Below, piece after piece: positions 52,484-61,558 of a DNA stretch of 64,000 bases. Every line of letters begins with the position of its first letter. Within the stretch, counting starts at the first letter, position 1. The position numbers and the translations under genes were made by a program. This DNA comes from Bog-756 sp963725275 (GTDB lineage: Bacteria > Actinomycetota > Acidimicrobiia > Acidimicrobiales > RAAP-2). The DNA is taken from assembly GCA_963725275.1 (NCBI GenBank), contig CAVRXS010000006.1, positions 496,001 through 560,000 of the forward strand. Reading direction: 5' to 3'. The notes beneath the pieces were generated by a model. That model did not search any database, was not told the DNA's origin, and saw only the letters and a list, made by a program, of their open reading frames with translations.

Positions 52484-53110
52484 ATGCGGCTGGAAGAGAC
52501 TGACCGACTCGAAGCCTTCAGCGACGGCGTGATGGCGGTGATCATCACGATCATGGCGTTCAACGTGAAGCCCCCCATCGGGGCAACGCTGTCAGCCACC
52601 CATGCGGTGCTCCCCGAGCTGCTGGTCTACGTGCTCAGCTTCACGATGATCGGGATCTACTGGAACAACCACCATCATCTTCTGCGTTCGACGGATCGCA
52701 TGGATGGGTCGGTCATGTTGTCCAACATGTTCCTGCTCTTCTGGCTGTCGCTGGTTCCGATCGTGACCGGTTGGGTCGGCAAGTATCCGAACCACGCCCT
52801 CCCGGCTGCAACCTACGGGATCGTCGCCCTCGGGTCCGGACTCGCCTACTCGATCCTTGTCCGGTTCATCATCCGCGCGAACGGCAGGGATTCGACAGTC
52901 GCCCGTGTCGTCGGGAGCGATTTCAAGGGCAATCTCTCGGTGGTCCTCTATGCGGGAGGAGTCGGTCTGGCATTCGTGACCCCGATCGCGGCCTACGCGC
53001 TCTACGCCGCCGTCGCCGTCATGTGGTTCCTTCCCGATCGACGGTTCGTTCAGCAATTCGAAGGTGACCCGGACAACCCGGTCACACCCCCGGGCTCGCA
53101 GCAATGTTGA
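52484..53110 (+). CDS. TMEM175-like (DUF1211) potassium channel protein
   Basis: A 208-residue protein with six helices. RLEAFSDGVMAVIITIMAF near the N-terminus contains the FSDG signature of TMEM175/DUF1211 proteins, whose bacterial members form leak-like K+ channels. The NNHHHLL and WLSLVPIVTGWVG stretches are also typical. Start ATG 52484 (MRLEETDRLEAF) is preferred over the frame start 52406 since the family begins with the Arg-Leu-Glu-Ala helix and GAGGGGAATC precedes it. Confidence 0.9.
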   Translation: MRLEETDRLEAFSDGVMAVIITIMAFNVKPPIGATLSATHAVLPELLVYVLSFTMIGIYWNNHHHLLRSTDRMDGSVMLSNMFLLFWLSLVPIVTGWVGKYPNHALPAATYGIVALGSGLAYSILVRFIIRANGRDSTVARVVGSDFKGNLSVVLYAGGVGLAFVTPIAAYALYAAVAVMWFLPDRRFVQQFEGDPDNPVTPPGSQQC

Positions 53111-53161
53111 TTTCGCATCGAAGATCCGGGAGTTGGACTGCGCCACCATCTCGCGCCGGCA

Positions 53162-53578
53162 TCACCCGTCGAGCAGGCCGAGGAGCCATCCAGGACCGAC
53201 CACCTCCGCTCCCAGAGCCTCAGCCCGATGCCTGAGCGCACGATCTGCGGTCACCAGCGTCACGTGACCGCTGGTGTCACCAGCCACCGCAACGACCGCG
53301 TCGTCACCACTGCCGGGTGCATGGAGGACGGTCACGCCGTCTGAGACACCCTCCTCTGCACCGCCACGGGCTGCACCTTCGAGGACGACGACAATCGGCA
53401 CGGCGAGCCGGCCGGCTCCGGCCGCGGCACGAACTCGTTCCACGAACGCGCGGGCTGCTCCTGGCCGATCGCGCCACCATCCGGTCGGTCGGGATCCGAT
53501 CACATTCGCTGCATCGATGAGAAGCACGATCCCAGTCTCGTCGACCGACAGCAAGAACGCTTGGGACGTACCACCCAC
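53162..53578 (-). CDS. NYN/PIN-like domain protein (predicted RNase)
   Basis: A 138-residue protein. LLIDAANVIGSRP near the start, SGDDAVVAVAG in the middle and VTLVTADRALRHRAEALGAEVVGP near the end place acidic residues and the Thr/Asp as in the YacP/NYN branch of PIN-like nucleases. Probably a metal-dependent ribonuclease. GTG start three bases after the sulfotransferase stop on the same strand; GTG codons at V12 or V18 are alternatives. No antitoxin gene adjoins it. Confidence 0.72.
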   Translation of the reverse strand: MGGTSQAFLLSVDETGIVLLIDAANVIGSRPTGWWRDRPGAARAFVERVRAAAGAGRLAVPIVVVLEGAARGGAEEGVSDGVTVLHAPGSGDDAVVAVAGDTSGHVTLVTADRALRHRAEALGAEVVGPGWLLGLLDG

Positions 53579-53581
53579 GTC

Positions 53582-54547
53582 TCAGCGCTCGACATCGGTG
53601 TCGCGTTCGAAGTCGGCATCGGTCCAGGGAGCGATCGGGAACGGTTCGAGAGTCTTCCGTAGGACTTCTAGCTGACGATCGTCCAGCCGTTGCCGCCACG
53701 CCCCGGGGAGCTCGGACGCCAGCCGTTTCACCTGGTATCCGGTCCCTGGCGTGTTTTGTGCCTTCAGATACGCGTCGGTTCGGTCCGTCCAGGTCATGCC
53801 CAGCTCCTCGTAGAGCTGTCGGAACTCGCGATCGGGGTTGGAGCACAGGAGCTCGTGTGTCCGGCGATGCCACTGCGGATGGCGGCTCGCCGACTCCTCC
53901 AGTGTCGCCTGCAGGAGTCCGATGCGCCAGCACATGCGCTCGATCCTGCTGCGTCCCGGGGGAGGGACGCCCCAGGGATTCGCATCACGCACCGCTTCCC
54001 GAGACTCGAACGGTACCTTGGCAGCTCCTTCACCCTCCTTGAGATCAATCTCGATCCAGCTGGCCAGCACGTCGGCGGGGTGTCGGGAGACGACGAGGAC
54101 GTCGATGTCGAACACTGACGCGAGCCAGTCGATGGCGAACTCCACGTGGACCGACTTGACGAGGACACGTCCCGGCGCCTGCTGTGCCGGTCGCAGATCG
54201 CCGGCGAGGGACCAGCCGAGCCAGGGAACCGGGTCGAAGGAACCAGCGTAGAGGCGCTTGTAGGCCCGCTGTCCGAGGATCCGGTGCACGACCCGGTCGC
54301 GTCTGGACGGCCGTGCACCGCTGAGGACCCAATCCCAGAAGCGGTGGTAGCGCTCGTCGTTCTCACCGGGAACGAGGACCGGGAAGCGACCCAACCGGCT
54401 CTTCGCATGCCTCGCTGCCGCACACGAGTTCTCATTGTCCGGTTCGGACACGCTCACGACGCCAGCACCACGTGCGAGGACCTCATGGGTCCATGTCGTC
54501 CCCGATCGGGGAACACCGACGACGAGGATCGGCCGAGTGTTGTTCAA
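53582..54547 (-). CDS. Sulfotransferase family protein
   Basis: A 321-residue PAPS-dependent sulfotransferase. The 5-prime-phosphosulfate loop is GVPRSGTTWT (11-20) and the 3-prime-phosphate site VLVVSRHPADVLASW. It transfers sulfate to a hydroxyl or amine, here perhaps on a surface glycan, since a glycosyltransferase lies upstream on the same strand (243-base gap without a gene). Less GC-rich in appearance than the neighbouring operons. Confidence 0.88.
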   Translation of the reverse strand: MNNTRPILVVGVPRSGTTWTHEVLARGAGVVSVSEPDNENSCAAARHAKSRLGRFPVLVPGENDERYHRFWDWVLSGARPSRRDRVVHRILGQRAYKRLYAGSFDPVPWLGWSLAGDLRPAQQAPGRVLVKSVHVEFAIDWLASVFDIDVLVVSRHPADVLASWIEIDLKEGEGAAKVPFESREAVRDANPWGVPPPGRSRIERMCWRIGLLQATLEESASRHPQWHRRTHELLCSNPDREFRQLYEELGMTWTDRTDAYLKAQNTPGTGYQVKRLASELPGAWRQRLDDRQLEVLRKTLEPFPIAPWTDADFERDTDVER

Positions 54548-54790
54548 GGATCCCCTTTCCCTTCAGTCGGGCTGTCCACAGAGGAGTCCGGAGAGGTCGG
54601 ACCGTGCCTCCAGCGTGAGAGGGTAGCAAGGGAGCGTCGCCTGGATTTCGGAATGCTCTCGGCCTCCATCATGGGCCCTCATTCCTCCGATGACCGTTAC
54701 TGTGATCTGACGGCCGGCTGACAATGGACGTGTTGCGGCTCGGATCTGTATTCGTCGGGCGTCGGCCACAACGCGTTGGCGATACAGCTG

Positions 54791-55978
54791 TCATGCATCC
54801 GTAGCAATGGGGGAACCGGTCTGATGGGCTGCAATGACGGCGTCCCATGTTTGCTCGACGCGTTGCACCATGTCGTCGACGGAGTGCTTCGCTGCGGAGG
54901 CAGCCGCCGACACGCCCACGCGGCCGCGCCGGGCGGAGTCGCCTACGAGTGTCCCGAGGGCTGCGGCGATCCTCTCCACATCCCCAACCGGGACCAGCGT
55001 TCCCGTGACCCCGTCCTCGATCAATGACCGTGGCCCCACCGAGTCAGCCGCCACCACCGCTTTGCCCGCGGCCATGGCCTCGACGACGGCGAGACCGAAC
55101 GGTTCACGCCGGGCCAAATGCGCCACGATATCGGCCGCCGCCATAATGTCGTCCTTTACTTTGTCTCCCACGAATCCAGTGATCGTCACGATGTCGTCCA
55201 GACCGAGATCGCTGCGCAACTGGCGGAGCATGCGGGTGTAGTCCGACACGGGCTCCCATCCGCAGATGACGGTCCGAACGTCGGGCCTGCTCCGGGTGAC
55301 CACCTCCAGGGCCAGCAGCAAGTCCCTCTGGCACTTGTAGGGATCCACCCGACCGAACATGGCAAATGAGCGGGGCATCGTCGGGGATGCCCAGATCCCG
55401 TCGGGCCCGGTGTCCGTCCCCGCTTCGCGCTCGGGCGAGATCGATGCCGGGCAAGATGGTCGTCGTGGGAACCGTGCGCGGGCGAGGGAAGCCGTCAGGA
55501 GCCGTCGACGACCCGAAGATGATCATGGACGGTCTGAGCTGTCCGAGGAGTCGCGCAGACACTTTGCGTGCGAACGACGCTCCGGTGAGGGGGTCGTACA
55601 CCATCCAGATCACGGGCACCTTGGCCCAGCGGCTTGCCAGGCTCGCATAGAGCAACGACGAGTTCTCGGAAGCGTGCACGAGATCGATGCCGTCAGCAGG
55701 ATGATGTCTCGCAGGTGCCGTGCAACCGCCACGATATTGGCGACATTCCGCCAGCGCGTGCGCGCCACGATCTGCACGGTGAAGCCCTCGGCGCGCACGC
55801 GTTGCGCCCACTTTCCGTCCGTCAGGCACGCCAGTGCAACGGAGAACCGCGCCGGGTCGGCGCGGTGGAGGATTTCATCAGCCATCATCTGGGTGCCGCC
55901 GCCGAGGCGGCCGATCGAGTCGATCAGCAGCACCCGGCGCGTCAAGGTCTGCACCGGGCTCATCGGATCGCACCCCAC
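54791..55978 (-). CDS. GT4-family glycosyltransferase (two frameshifts)
   Basis: Three overlapping minus-strand frames make one protein of about 390 residues. Frame 1 (from 55978 or ATG 55963): TRRVLLIDSIGRLGGGTQMMADE, the GT-B acceptor-domain glycine loop. Frame 2 (after about 55690): DLVHASENSSLLYASLASRW and PVIWMVYDPLTGASFARK. Frame 3 (after about 55390): FGRVDPYKCQRDLLLAL, GFVGDKVKDDIMAAADIVAHLARREPFGLAVVEAMAAGK, the nucleotide-sugar-binding E-x7-E motif of GT4. Motifs are whole, so the shifts may be sequence errors, but in this less GC-rich region true decay cannot be excluded. Confidence 0.78.
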
Positions 55979-56264
55979 TCCTGACCCCTTCTCCTTCGGC
56001 TTGCGCCTGGCACCCTGGAGGCGTTCTCGCCGACGGCGATCGTAACATGGGCGTTTTGGCGTGGCATGAGGTCAGGAGGAGATGGGTCAACAGATCTCGC
56101 TATAGACCGCGGGTCAGCTCCTCCACCAGATGGGTACTCGCTCGAGGCAACAGCCAAGACCGTCGAAGGCGCACAGCGCCCTGGCCGTGACGCCCAGTGC
56201 CACCACATCAACGGCGAGGCGAAGGCTCTCCCGAATCAAGTGGCATGCCTCTTCCAGCCTCTTG

Positions 56265-56786
56265 TCACTCCTCGGTCACCCTCCACTCGGCGAGTTCGAC
56301 GGTGACATCCGCCGGGCCGATGAGAAAGACGAGGCGACGATCGTGGAAATTCATGACCTGGTTTCGGGTCCGAACGCCGCCCGCTTCGAGTCGGGCAAGT
56401 GTGGCATCGAGGTCGTCAACGGCGAAGCAGATGTGGTTGTATCCCAACCTGGCCAGATTCGATTCGGCGGGATTGCTGCGCACCTCGGGGTGATGGAAGT
56501 GGAGGAGCTGGACCTCCTGGTGGGTCGAGGCTCCGGTCAGGGTGAGGGTGACGTGGTCGGCCTCCCAATCGGGGATGCCCATGTACCGGGACATCTCGGC
56601 GCCGGACACGACCGTTGACGTTGTCTCCTCGAAGCCGAGCATCCCGAAGAACTGCACTGCTTCGTCGAGATCGGCGACCGCGATGGTGACGTGGTCGAAA
56701 CCACTGTGTCTGGCCGAACTCACCGAACCATCGTAGATCGGCTCTCGATTCGAGACGGTTCCGAGCCAGGTGCAATCTGCCTTCAC
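56265..56786 (-). CDS. VOC family protein
   Basis: A 173-residue (or shorter) single glyoxalase-fold protein: FDHVTIAVADLDEAVQFFGMLGFEE, HQEVQLLHFHHPEVR, YNHICFAVDDLDATLARLEAGGV and the closing VTVELAEW with His, His and Glu metal-site candidates. GTG 56786 overlaps the stop of the upstream DUF1003-like gene (GTGA). GTG 56723, just before the family start SSARHSGFDHVTI, is the alternative. Function unassigned. Confidence 0.82.
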   Translation of the reverse strand: MKADCTWLGTVSNREPIYDGSVSSARHSGFDHVTIAVADLDEAVQFFGMLGFEETTSTVVSGAEMSRYMGIPDWEADHVTLTLTGASTHQEVQLLHFHHPEVRSNPAESNLARLGYNHICFAVDDLDATLARLEAGGVRTRNQVMNFHDRRLVFLIGPADVTVELAEWRVTEE

Positions 56787-57223
56787 CTGCCGACGACTTT
56801 GGCCTCCAACGCGTCGATTCGATCAGCGAGGTCTTTCAGGCCTCCTGTCGTGTGTATGTCCAGCCGATCGAGGATCTCAACGGTGTCGTCATAGGTGTGC
56901 TGCGACCGCACATCACTCGCCTGGCTCTGCACGTTCTGCCCGACCATGATCACCGACAGCAACACCAACTGAAGGAACGTCTGCGCGATCCAAGCGATGA
57001 TCCCTTCGCCACCGGGTTTGAGCGCCGGGCGTAGGCCGAGAAGGGCGATGACAGCAAAGGCGTATGCGCACCACATCGATCCGACGATGTTGGTGAGGAA
57101 GACGGCGATCTTTGCATTTATTCCGTTGGCCCTTTGAACCTCCCCCCGCAACCCTCGGATGCTGATGGCTTCACCGATGAGGTGGTGTGCTTTCACCGGC
57201 TTTGGAATGTGGCTTTCGATCAT
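56783..57223 (-). CDS. DUF1003-like membrane protein
   Basis: A 146-residue protein with two central helices (IAVFLTNIVGSMWCAYAFAVIALLGL and WIAQTFLQLVLLSVIMVGQNVQS) followed by a charged helix (HTYDDTVEILDRLD), the arrangement of DUF1003 proteins of unknown function. Start ATG 57223 (MIESHIPKPVK) is chosen over 57262 because AAGGAGA lies at ideal distance. Predicted operon with the VOC gene. Confidence 0.82.
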   Translation of the reverse strand: MIESHIPKPVKAHHLIGEAISIRGLRGEVQRANGINAKIAVFLTNIVGSMWCAYAFAVIALLGLRPALKPGGEGIIAWIAQTFLQLVLLSVIMVGQNVQSQASDVRSQHTYDDTVEILDRLDIHTTGGLKDLADRIDALEAKVVGR

Positions 57224-57507
57224 GATGCTCTCCTTGGTCTGTGTCGCCATTGAGCATCCCACGAGCGGGTATCGCGATTGGCAATGGATGAGACCGACCA
57301 GCCCCTGTCAAGCGCTGCTCCCATCGTCCTGGCTGAGGAAGATACGACGGCGTCCTACAGCCACCCGTTGAGTGCCGGCGCCATCGCCTCCGCCCAGTAC
57401 CCCACTCGAGCCACCTGGAATACAGCCCGCGAGCACCGGATGGCCCGGTCGAGCCCGGTGTGCGCGGTCAGTGACCCGCGACCGGACCGGATGTGGCACG
57501 GTGGACC

Positions 57508-58251
57508 ATGGTCGCGTACGAGCACTTCGCTCCCTTCTACGACGCAGTCATGGACGACCCGGCGGCCCGTGCGGCGCGGGTCAACTCCTGGATCGAGTGT
57601 TACCGGCCCGATGCGCGCTCAGTGCTCGAGCTGGGATGCGGCACGGGTTCCATCATGGTCCGCCTCACCACCAGTGCAACGCTCACCGGGCTCGACCGGT
57701 CACGGGAGATGCTGACCATCGCCGCCGGCAAGGTGCCGAATGCAAGCTTCGTCGAGGCGGATATGGCCTCCTTTTCGCTCGGACGGCGGTTCGACGTGGT
57801 GCTCTGCATCTTCGATTCGATCAACCACCTGCTTACCCTCGAGGAATGGCGGTCATTCGTCCAGTGCGTGCACGACCATCTGTCCGACGGCGGCCTCTTC
57901 GTCTTCGACGTCAACACGGTCGGCGAGCTCCGCCGCCTCGGTGAGGAGCCACCATGGGTCTACGACTTCGACGGTGGGACCGCGATCATCGACGTCGCCT
58001 TCGCCGAGGATGACGCCGGGTCCGGGTCGACCGACTGGGACATCCGGATCTTCGAGCAGGTGGGCACGGGCCATTATCACCTGCACCGGGAGAGCATCGG
58101 AGAATTAGCGGTGCCGCTATCCCGGGTACGCGAGCTGGTCGGCGAAGGATTCGTGCTCCTCGAAGAGGTCGACGACGACGGTGCGCCCGCAACCGACGCA
58201 TCGGTCAAGGCCTATTACGCGCTACGGAGGCGTGAGCGTGACAGAAGCTGA
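57508..58251 (+). CDS. Class I SAM-dependent methyltransferase
   Basis: A 247-residue methyltransferase. Motif I VLELGCGTGS (39-48), the acidic post-I LTGLDRS, EADMASF and FDVVLCIFDSINHLL (motif IV) are clear; the rest resembles the small-molecule Methyltransf_25/CypM-like group. The acceptor is unknown. ATG 57508 is preferred over GTG 57493. It ends 93 bases before the AddB-like gene. Confidence 0.9.
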   Translation: MVAYEHFAPFYDAVMDDPAARAARVNSWIECYRPDARSVLELGCGTGSIMVRLTTSATLTGLDRSREMLTIAAGKVPNASFVEADMASFSLGRRFDVVLCIFDSINHLLTLEEWRSFVQCVHDHLSDGGLFVFDVNTVGELRRLGEEPPWVYDFDGGTAIIDVAFAEDDAGSGSTDWDIRIFEQVGTGHYHLHRESIGELAVPLSRVRELVGEGFVLLEEVDDDGAPATDASVKAYYALRRRERDRS

Positions 58252-58308
58252 CCGTACGACCGGGTGCTTCAGGAGGTGCGACGGTTCCCGGCCGGCCCAG
58301 GCGATATC

Positions 58309-58337
58309 TCGACCCTGTCACGCGGTGGGCCTACCAT
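58309..58337 (+). promoter_or_regulatory. Leaderless promoter for the addB-like gene
   Basis: TCGACC (58309-58314) and TACCAT (58332-58337) are separated by 17 bases and the -10 is seven bases before GTG 58345, giving a well-spaced sigma-70-type promoter with a leaderless transcript. Confidence 0.6.
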
Positions 58338-58344
58338 CACCGGC

Positions 58345-61300
58345 GTGAGCGTCAACGTCCAGTGGGTGGGTTACGGCCCAGCCGCAGCGGATGCCCTTCG
58401 GCAAGCGATCGGCACCGAGAAAGGGAACGATCCCCTGGCTCCAGTGACCGTGGTCGTCCCGTCCAACCACGTCGGCGTCGGTACCCGCCGCCTGCTGGCA
58501 TCCGGAAGGCTGGGCCAGGTCTGTGGCCGCGGCACCGGCGTTGCGGCAGTGACGTTCCTCACTGTGTACCGCTTGGCAGAGCTTCTGGGCTCGTCCCGTC
58601 TGGCCGGGGCCGGCCGGCGCCCCGTATCCACTCCCGTGATCGCCGCCGCACTGCGGGCCGCGTTGGTCGAGCGACCGGGGGTGTTCGCGCCGGTGGCCGC
58701 GCATCCGGCCACCGAGACGGCCCTGGTCACCGCCTACCGCGAACTGCGCGACGTCTCCGCACAGGCAGCAGATGCCCTCGCCCGTCGGAGCGGAAGGGCT
58801 GCCGACGTCGTCCGCCTGCAGCGAGCGGCTCGGAACCTGATCGAACCTGCCTGGTACGACGAAGAGGACCTCATGGACTCCGCCGTCGAGACCCTGCACA
58901 CCGACCGGCCCAGTGGCGATGACCTCGGAAGGGTCATCGTCTATCTTCCCGAGCGCCTGACCCGCCACGGGGCACGGTTGCTCCGGGCGGTCGCCGACGA
59001 CCGTGGGCTGACCGTGCTTGCCGGGACCAGCGGACACCGCCCGGCTGATAGCGAGGTGGTCTTGGCCGTCGAGCGGCTGGGCGCTCCGCCGGGAGGTGAG
59101 CCGAGCGCTCCGACCGTCGATCCGATGGCCGTGGTCGACACAGACCGTACCCGGATCATGACCGTTTCGGACGCCGACGAGGAGGTCCGGGAGGCGGTGC
59201 GGGCCGTCGTCGATGCTGTGCGTAATGGGACGCCGCTCGACCGTATCGCCATCCTGCACGCAAGCCCCGAGCCCTATGCGCGTTTGGCCTACGAACAGCT
59301 CTCCGCCGCCGGTCTGGCCATGAACGGAGCGTCGGTGATGCCCCTCACCGCCCGCGTGGCCGGCCGTACCCTGCTCGGTCTCCTGGCTCTTCCTGACGGT
59401 GATTTCCGACGCGACGAGGTGTTCTCCTGGTTGGCCGGAGCGCGGCTGCGCTATGACGGGCGACCGATGCCGGTCACCGCCTGGGAGCGGATCTCGCGCG
59501 ACGTCGGTGTGGTGGCCGGACGCGCCCAATGGGATCGGTTGCTGACCCGGTTCGCCGATGATCGCGATACCAGCGCAGCCCAGGATGATGCGGATCCTGA
59601 AGCTCCCCCGTGGCGAGCCGAACGCTCTCGCACCGAAGCGCTTCGGGCTCGGGGGTTGCGCGGATTCGTCTTGGGCCTCATCGACGATCTGGCTTTGGCC
59701 CGCGCTCGACCCCAGCCCTGGGCCCATCGGGCGATGTGGGCCCGACGACATGTGGATCGGCTCCTCGACGACGCCACCCACCGCCAGCAGTGGCCGGCGG
59801 CCGAACACCGGGCGGCCGAGCGGGTGGACCGGGCCCTCGACCGTCTGGGCTGCCTGGATGCCGTGGAAGAACCCACCGACCTCGACGTGTTCAGGCGCAC
59901 GCTCGAGCTCGAGCTCGACACAGACCTTGGTCGGGTCGGTCGAATGGGTGAGGGCGTGCTGGTTGCGCCGGTGAGCATGGGCGTGGGGCTCGACTTGGAC
60001 CTGGTCGTGGTCCTCGGCCTGGCCGAGGGCTCCTTCCCCGGACCGACCCGGGACGACTCGCTGCTGCCGGACCAGGAGCGGGTGGCCACGGGTGACGAGC
60101 TCCCCCTTCGAGCGGCCCGGATCGAGCGCCAGCACCGCCAACTCCTGGCTGCCCTGGCCGGCGCGTCGCGCCAGCTGCTGTGCGTGCCCCGTGGAGACCT
60201 CCGTCGCAGCCAGGAGCGTGTTCCGTCGCGCTGGGTCCTCGACATCGCCAGCTCACTCGCCGGTGAACCGTGGTGGTCAGAAGAGCTCCTCGGAGCCGAG
60301 CGCGACTGGCTGGTCCATGTCGCCTCCTTCGATGACGGGCTGCGCCGGATGGCGTTCCCGGCGGCCGAACAGGAGTACAGGCTGCGCTCGCTGATGGCGC
60401 ACTCCTCTTCGGGACCGGGCACGGCTGCCCTCGCCGTGCTGGGAGATCGGACCGTCGATCTTGGTGCCGAGGTCGTAGCCGCGAGGCGCAGTGACCGGTT
60501 CACCCGCTTCGACGGCAACCTGGCCGGCATGGCAGTTCCGTCGCCCACCGAGCGGGGCACCTCTGCCACCCGGCTCGAGGGATGGGCGTCGTGCCCGTTC
60601 GGCCATTTTCTTCGCAACATCCTCAACGTCGACGAGGTGGAGAATCCTGAGGACGAGTTGAAGATCACCGCTGCGCGATCGTGGGTCGCTGGTGCACGAC
60701 GTCCTCGAGCGGTTCATCGCCGACGTGCTCACCAACGACGGCGCCGACCGAGAACCTCTTTCGCAGCCGTGGTCGGACGTCGACAGGGCTCGACTGCTCG
60801 GAGATCGCCGAGCAGGTGTGCGCCGACTACGAGGCGCACGGACTCACCGGTCGGCCGGTCTTCTGGCAGCGTGACCGACGCCGCATCGTATCCGAGCTGC
60901 TGCGGACTTGCGTGTCGACAACGCTTATCGCGCCGACCACCGCACACGTCCGATCGCCGCCGAGCTGGCCTTCGGCGATGCCCGGCGCACGGCTCGCCAC
61001 CGTGCGCTCTCGATCTTCCCGACGGACGCCGTGTCCAGTTCCGGGGCAAGGCCGACCGGGTGGACATCGCCGAGGACGGCACGGTCCACGTGGTGGACTA
61101 CAAGACCGGCCGACCGACCGCGTACGCGGATCTGAGCGAGAGCCGACCCCGACCTCGGAGGTACAAAGCTGCAGCTGCCGGTCTACGGTCAGGCGGCTCG
61201 GCTGTTCGTAGGAGTCCACGGCACCTGCCGGTGCGCGCCGAGTACTGGTTCATCTTCGGACCAAGGGCGGGTTCCAGCGCATCGGCTATTCGTGACCCCG

Positions 61301-61558
61301 GAGGTGCTCGAGCGGGTCGGCCAGACGCTGGAGTCGATGGTGGCCGGCATCGAGCCGGGGTCTTCGCCAACCATCCGACCGCGATCAGCACCGCTCTCCC
61401 TTGGGTCGAGTGCCCCTATTGCGATCCCGACGGCCTCGGTGTGGTCGATCTGCGTCGGGTCGGAACGCAAGCGGAGCGATCCGTCGCTGGCCTCGTTCGT
61501 CGACCTGGCGAGCCCGCCGGCAGCGGATCGAGAACTAGAGTGGTCGCTCGATGCCTGA
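58345..61558 (+). CDS. AddB/RecB-like PD-(D/E)XK nuclease protein (frameshifted C-terminus)
   Basis: The subunit of a helicase-nuclease that binds and trims double-strand ends. It starts VSVNVQWVGYGP at GTG 58345. Residues to about 770 are one intact frame: a degenerate P-loop (VPSNHVGVGTRRLL), AddB-like helicase fold, GLAEGSFPGPTRDDSLLPD, and the first Fe-S-region Cys in LEGWASCPFGHFL. After 60,660 the frame breaks at least six times; HDVLERFIADVL, GKADRVDIAEDGTVHVVDYKTGRP (nuclease motif with Asp and Lys) and ECPYCDPDGLG are readable in different frames. It ends overlapping the next gene. The breaks cluster sharply, suggesting a poor-quality region or recent decay. Confidence 0.75.

Noticed and set aside
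53162..53578. Toxin of a toxin-antitoxin pair (PIN-like)
   Set aside because: No small antitoxin gene adjoins it; the gene follows a sulfotransferase closely, and its pattern fits the NYN/YacP branch better than VapC.
58318..60141. Minus-strand open frame of 607 codons opposite the AddB-like gene
   Set aside because: Low-complexity His/Gly/Arg/Gln translation, no motif; the plus strand is the conserved one.
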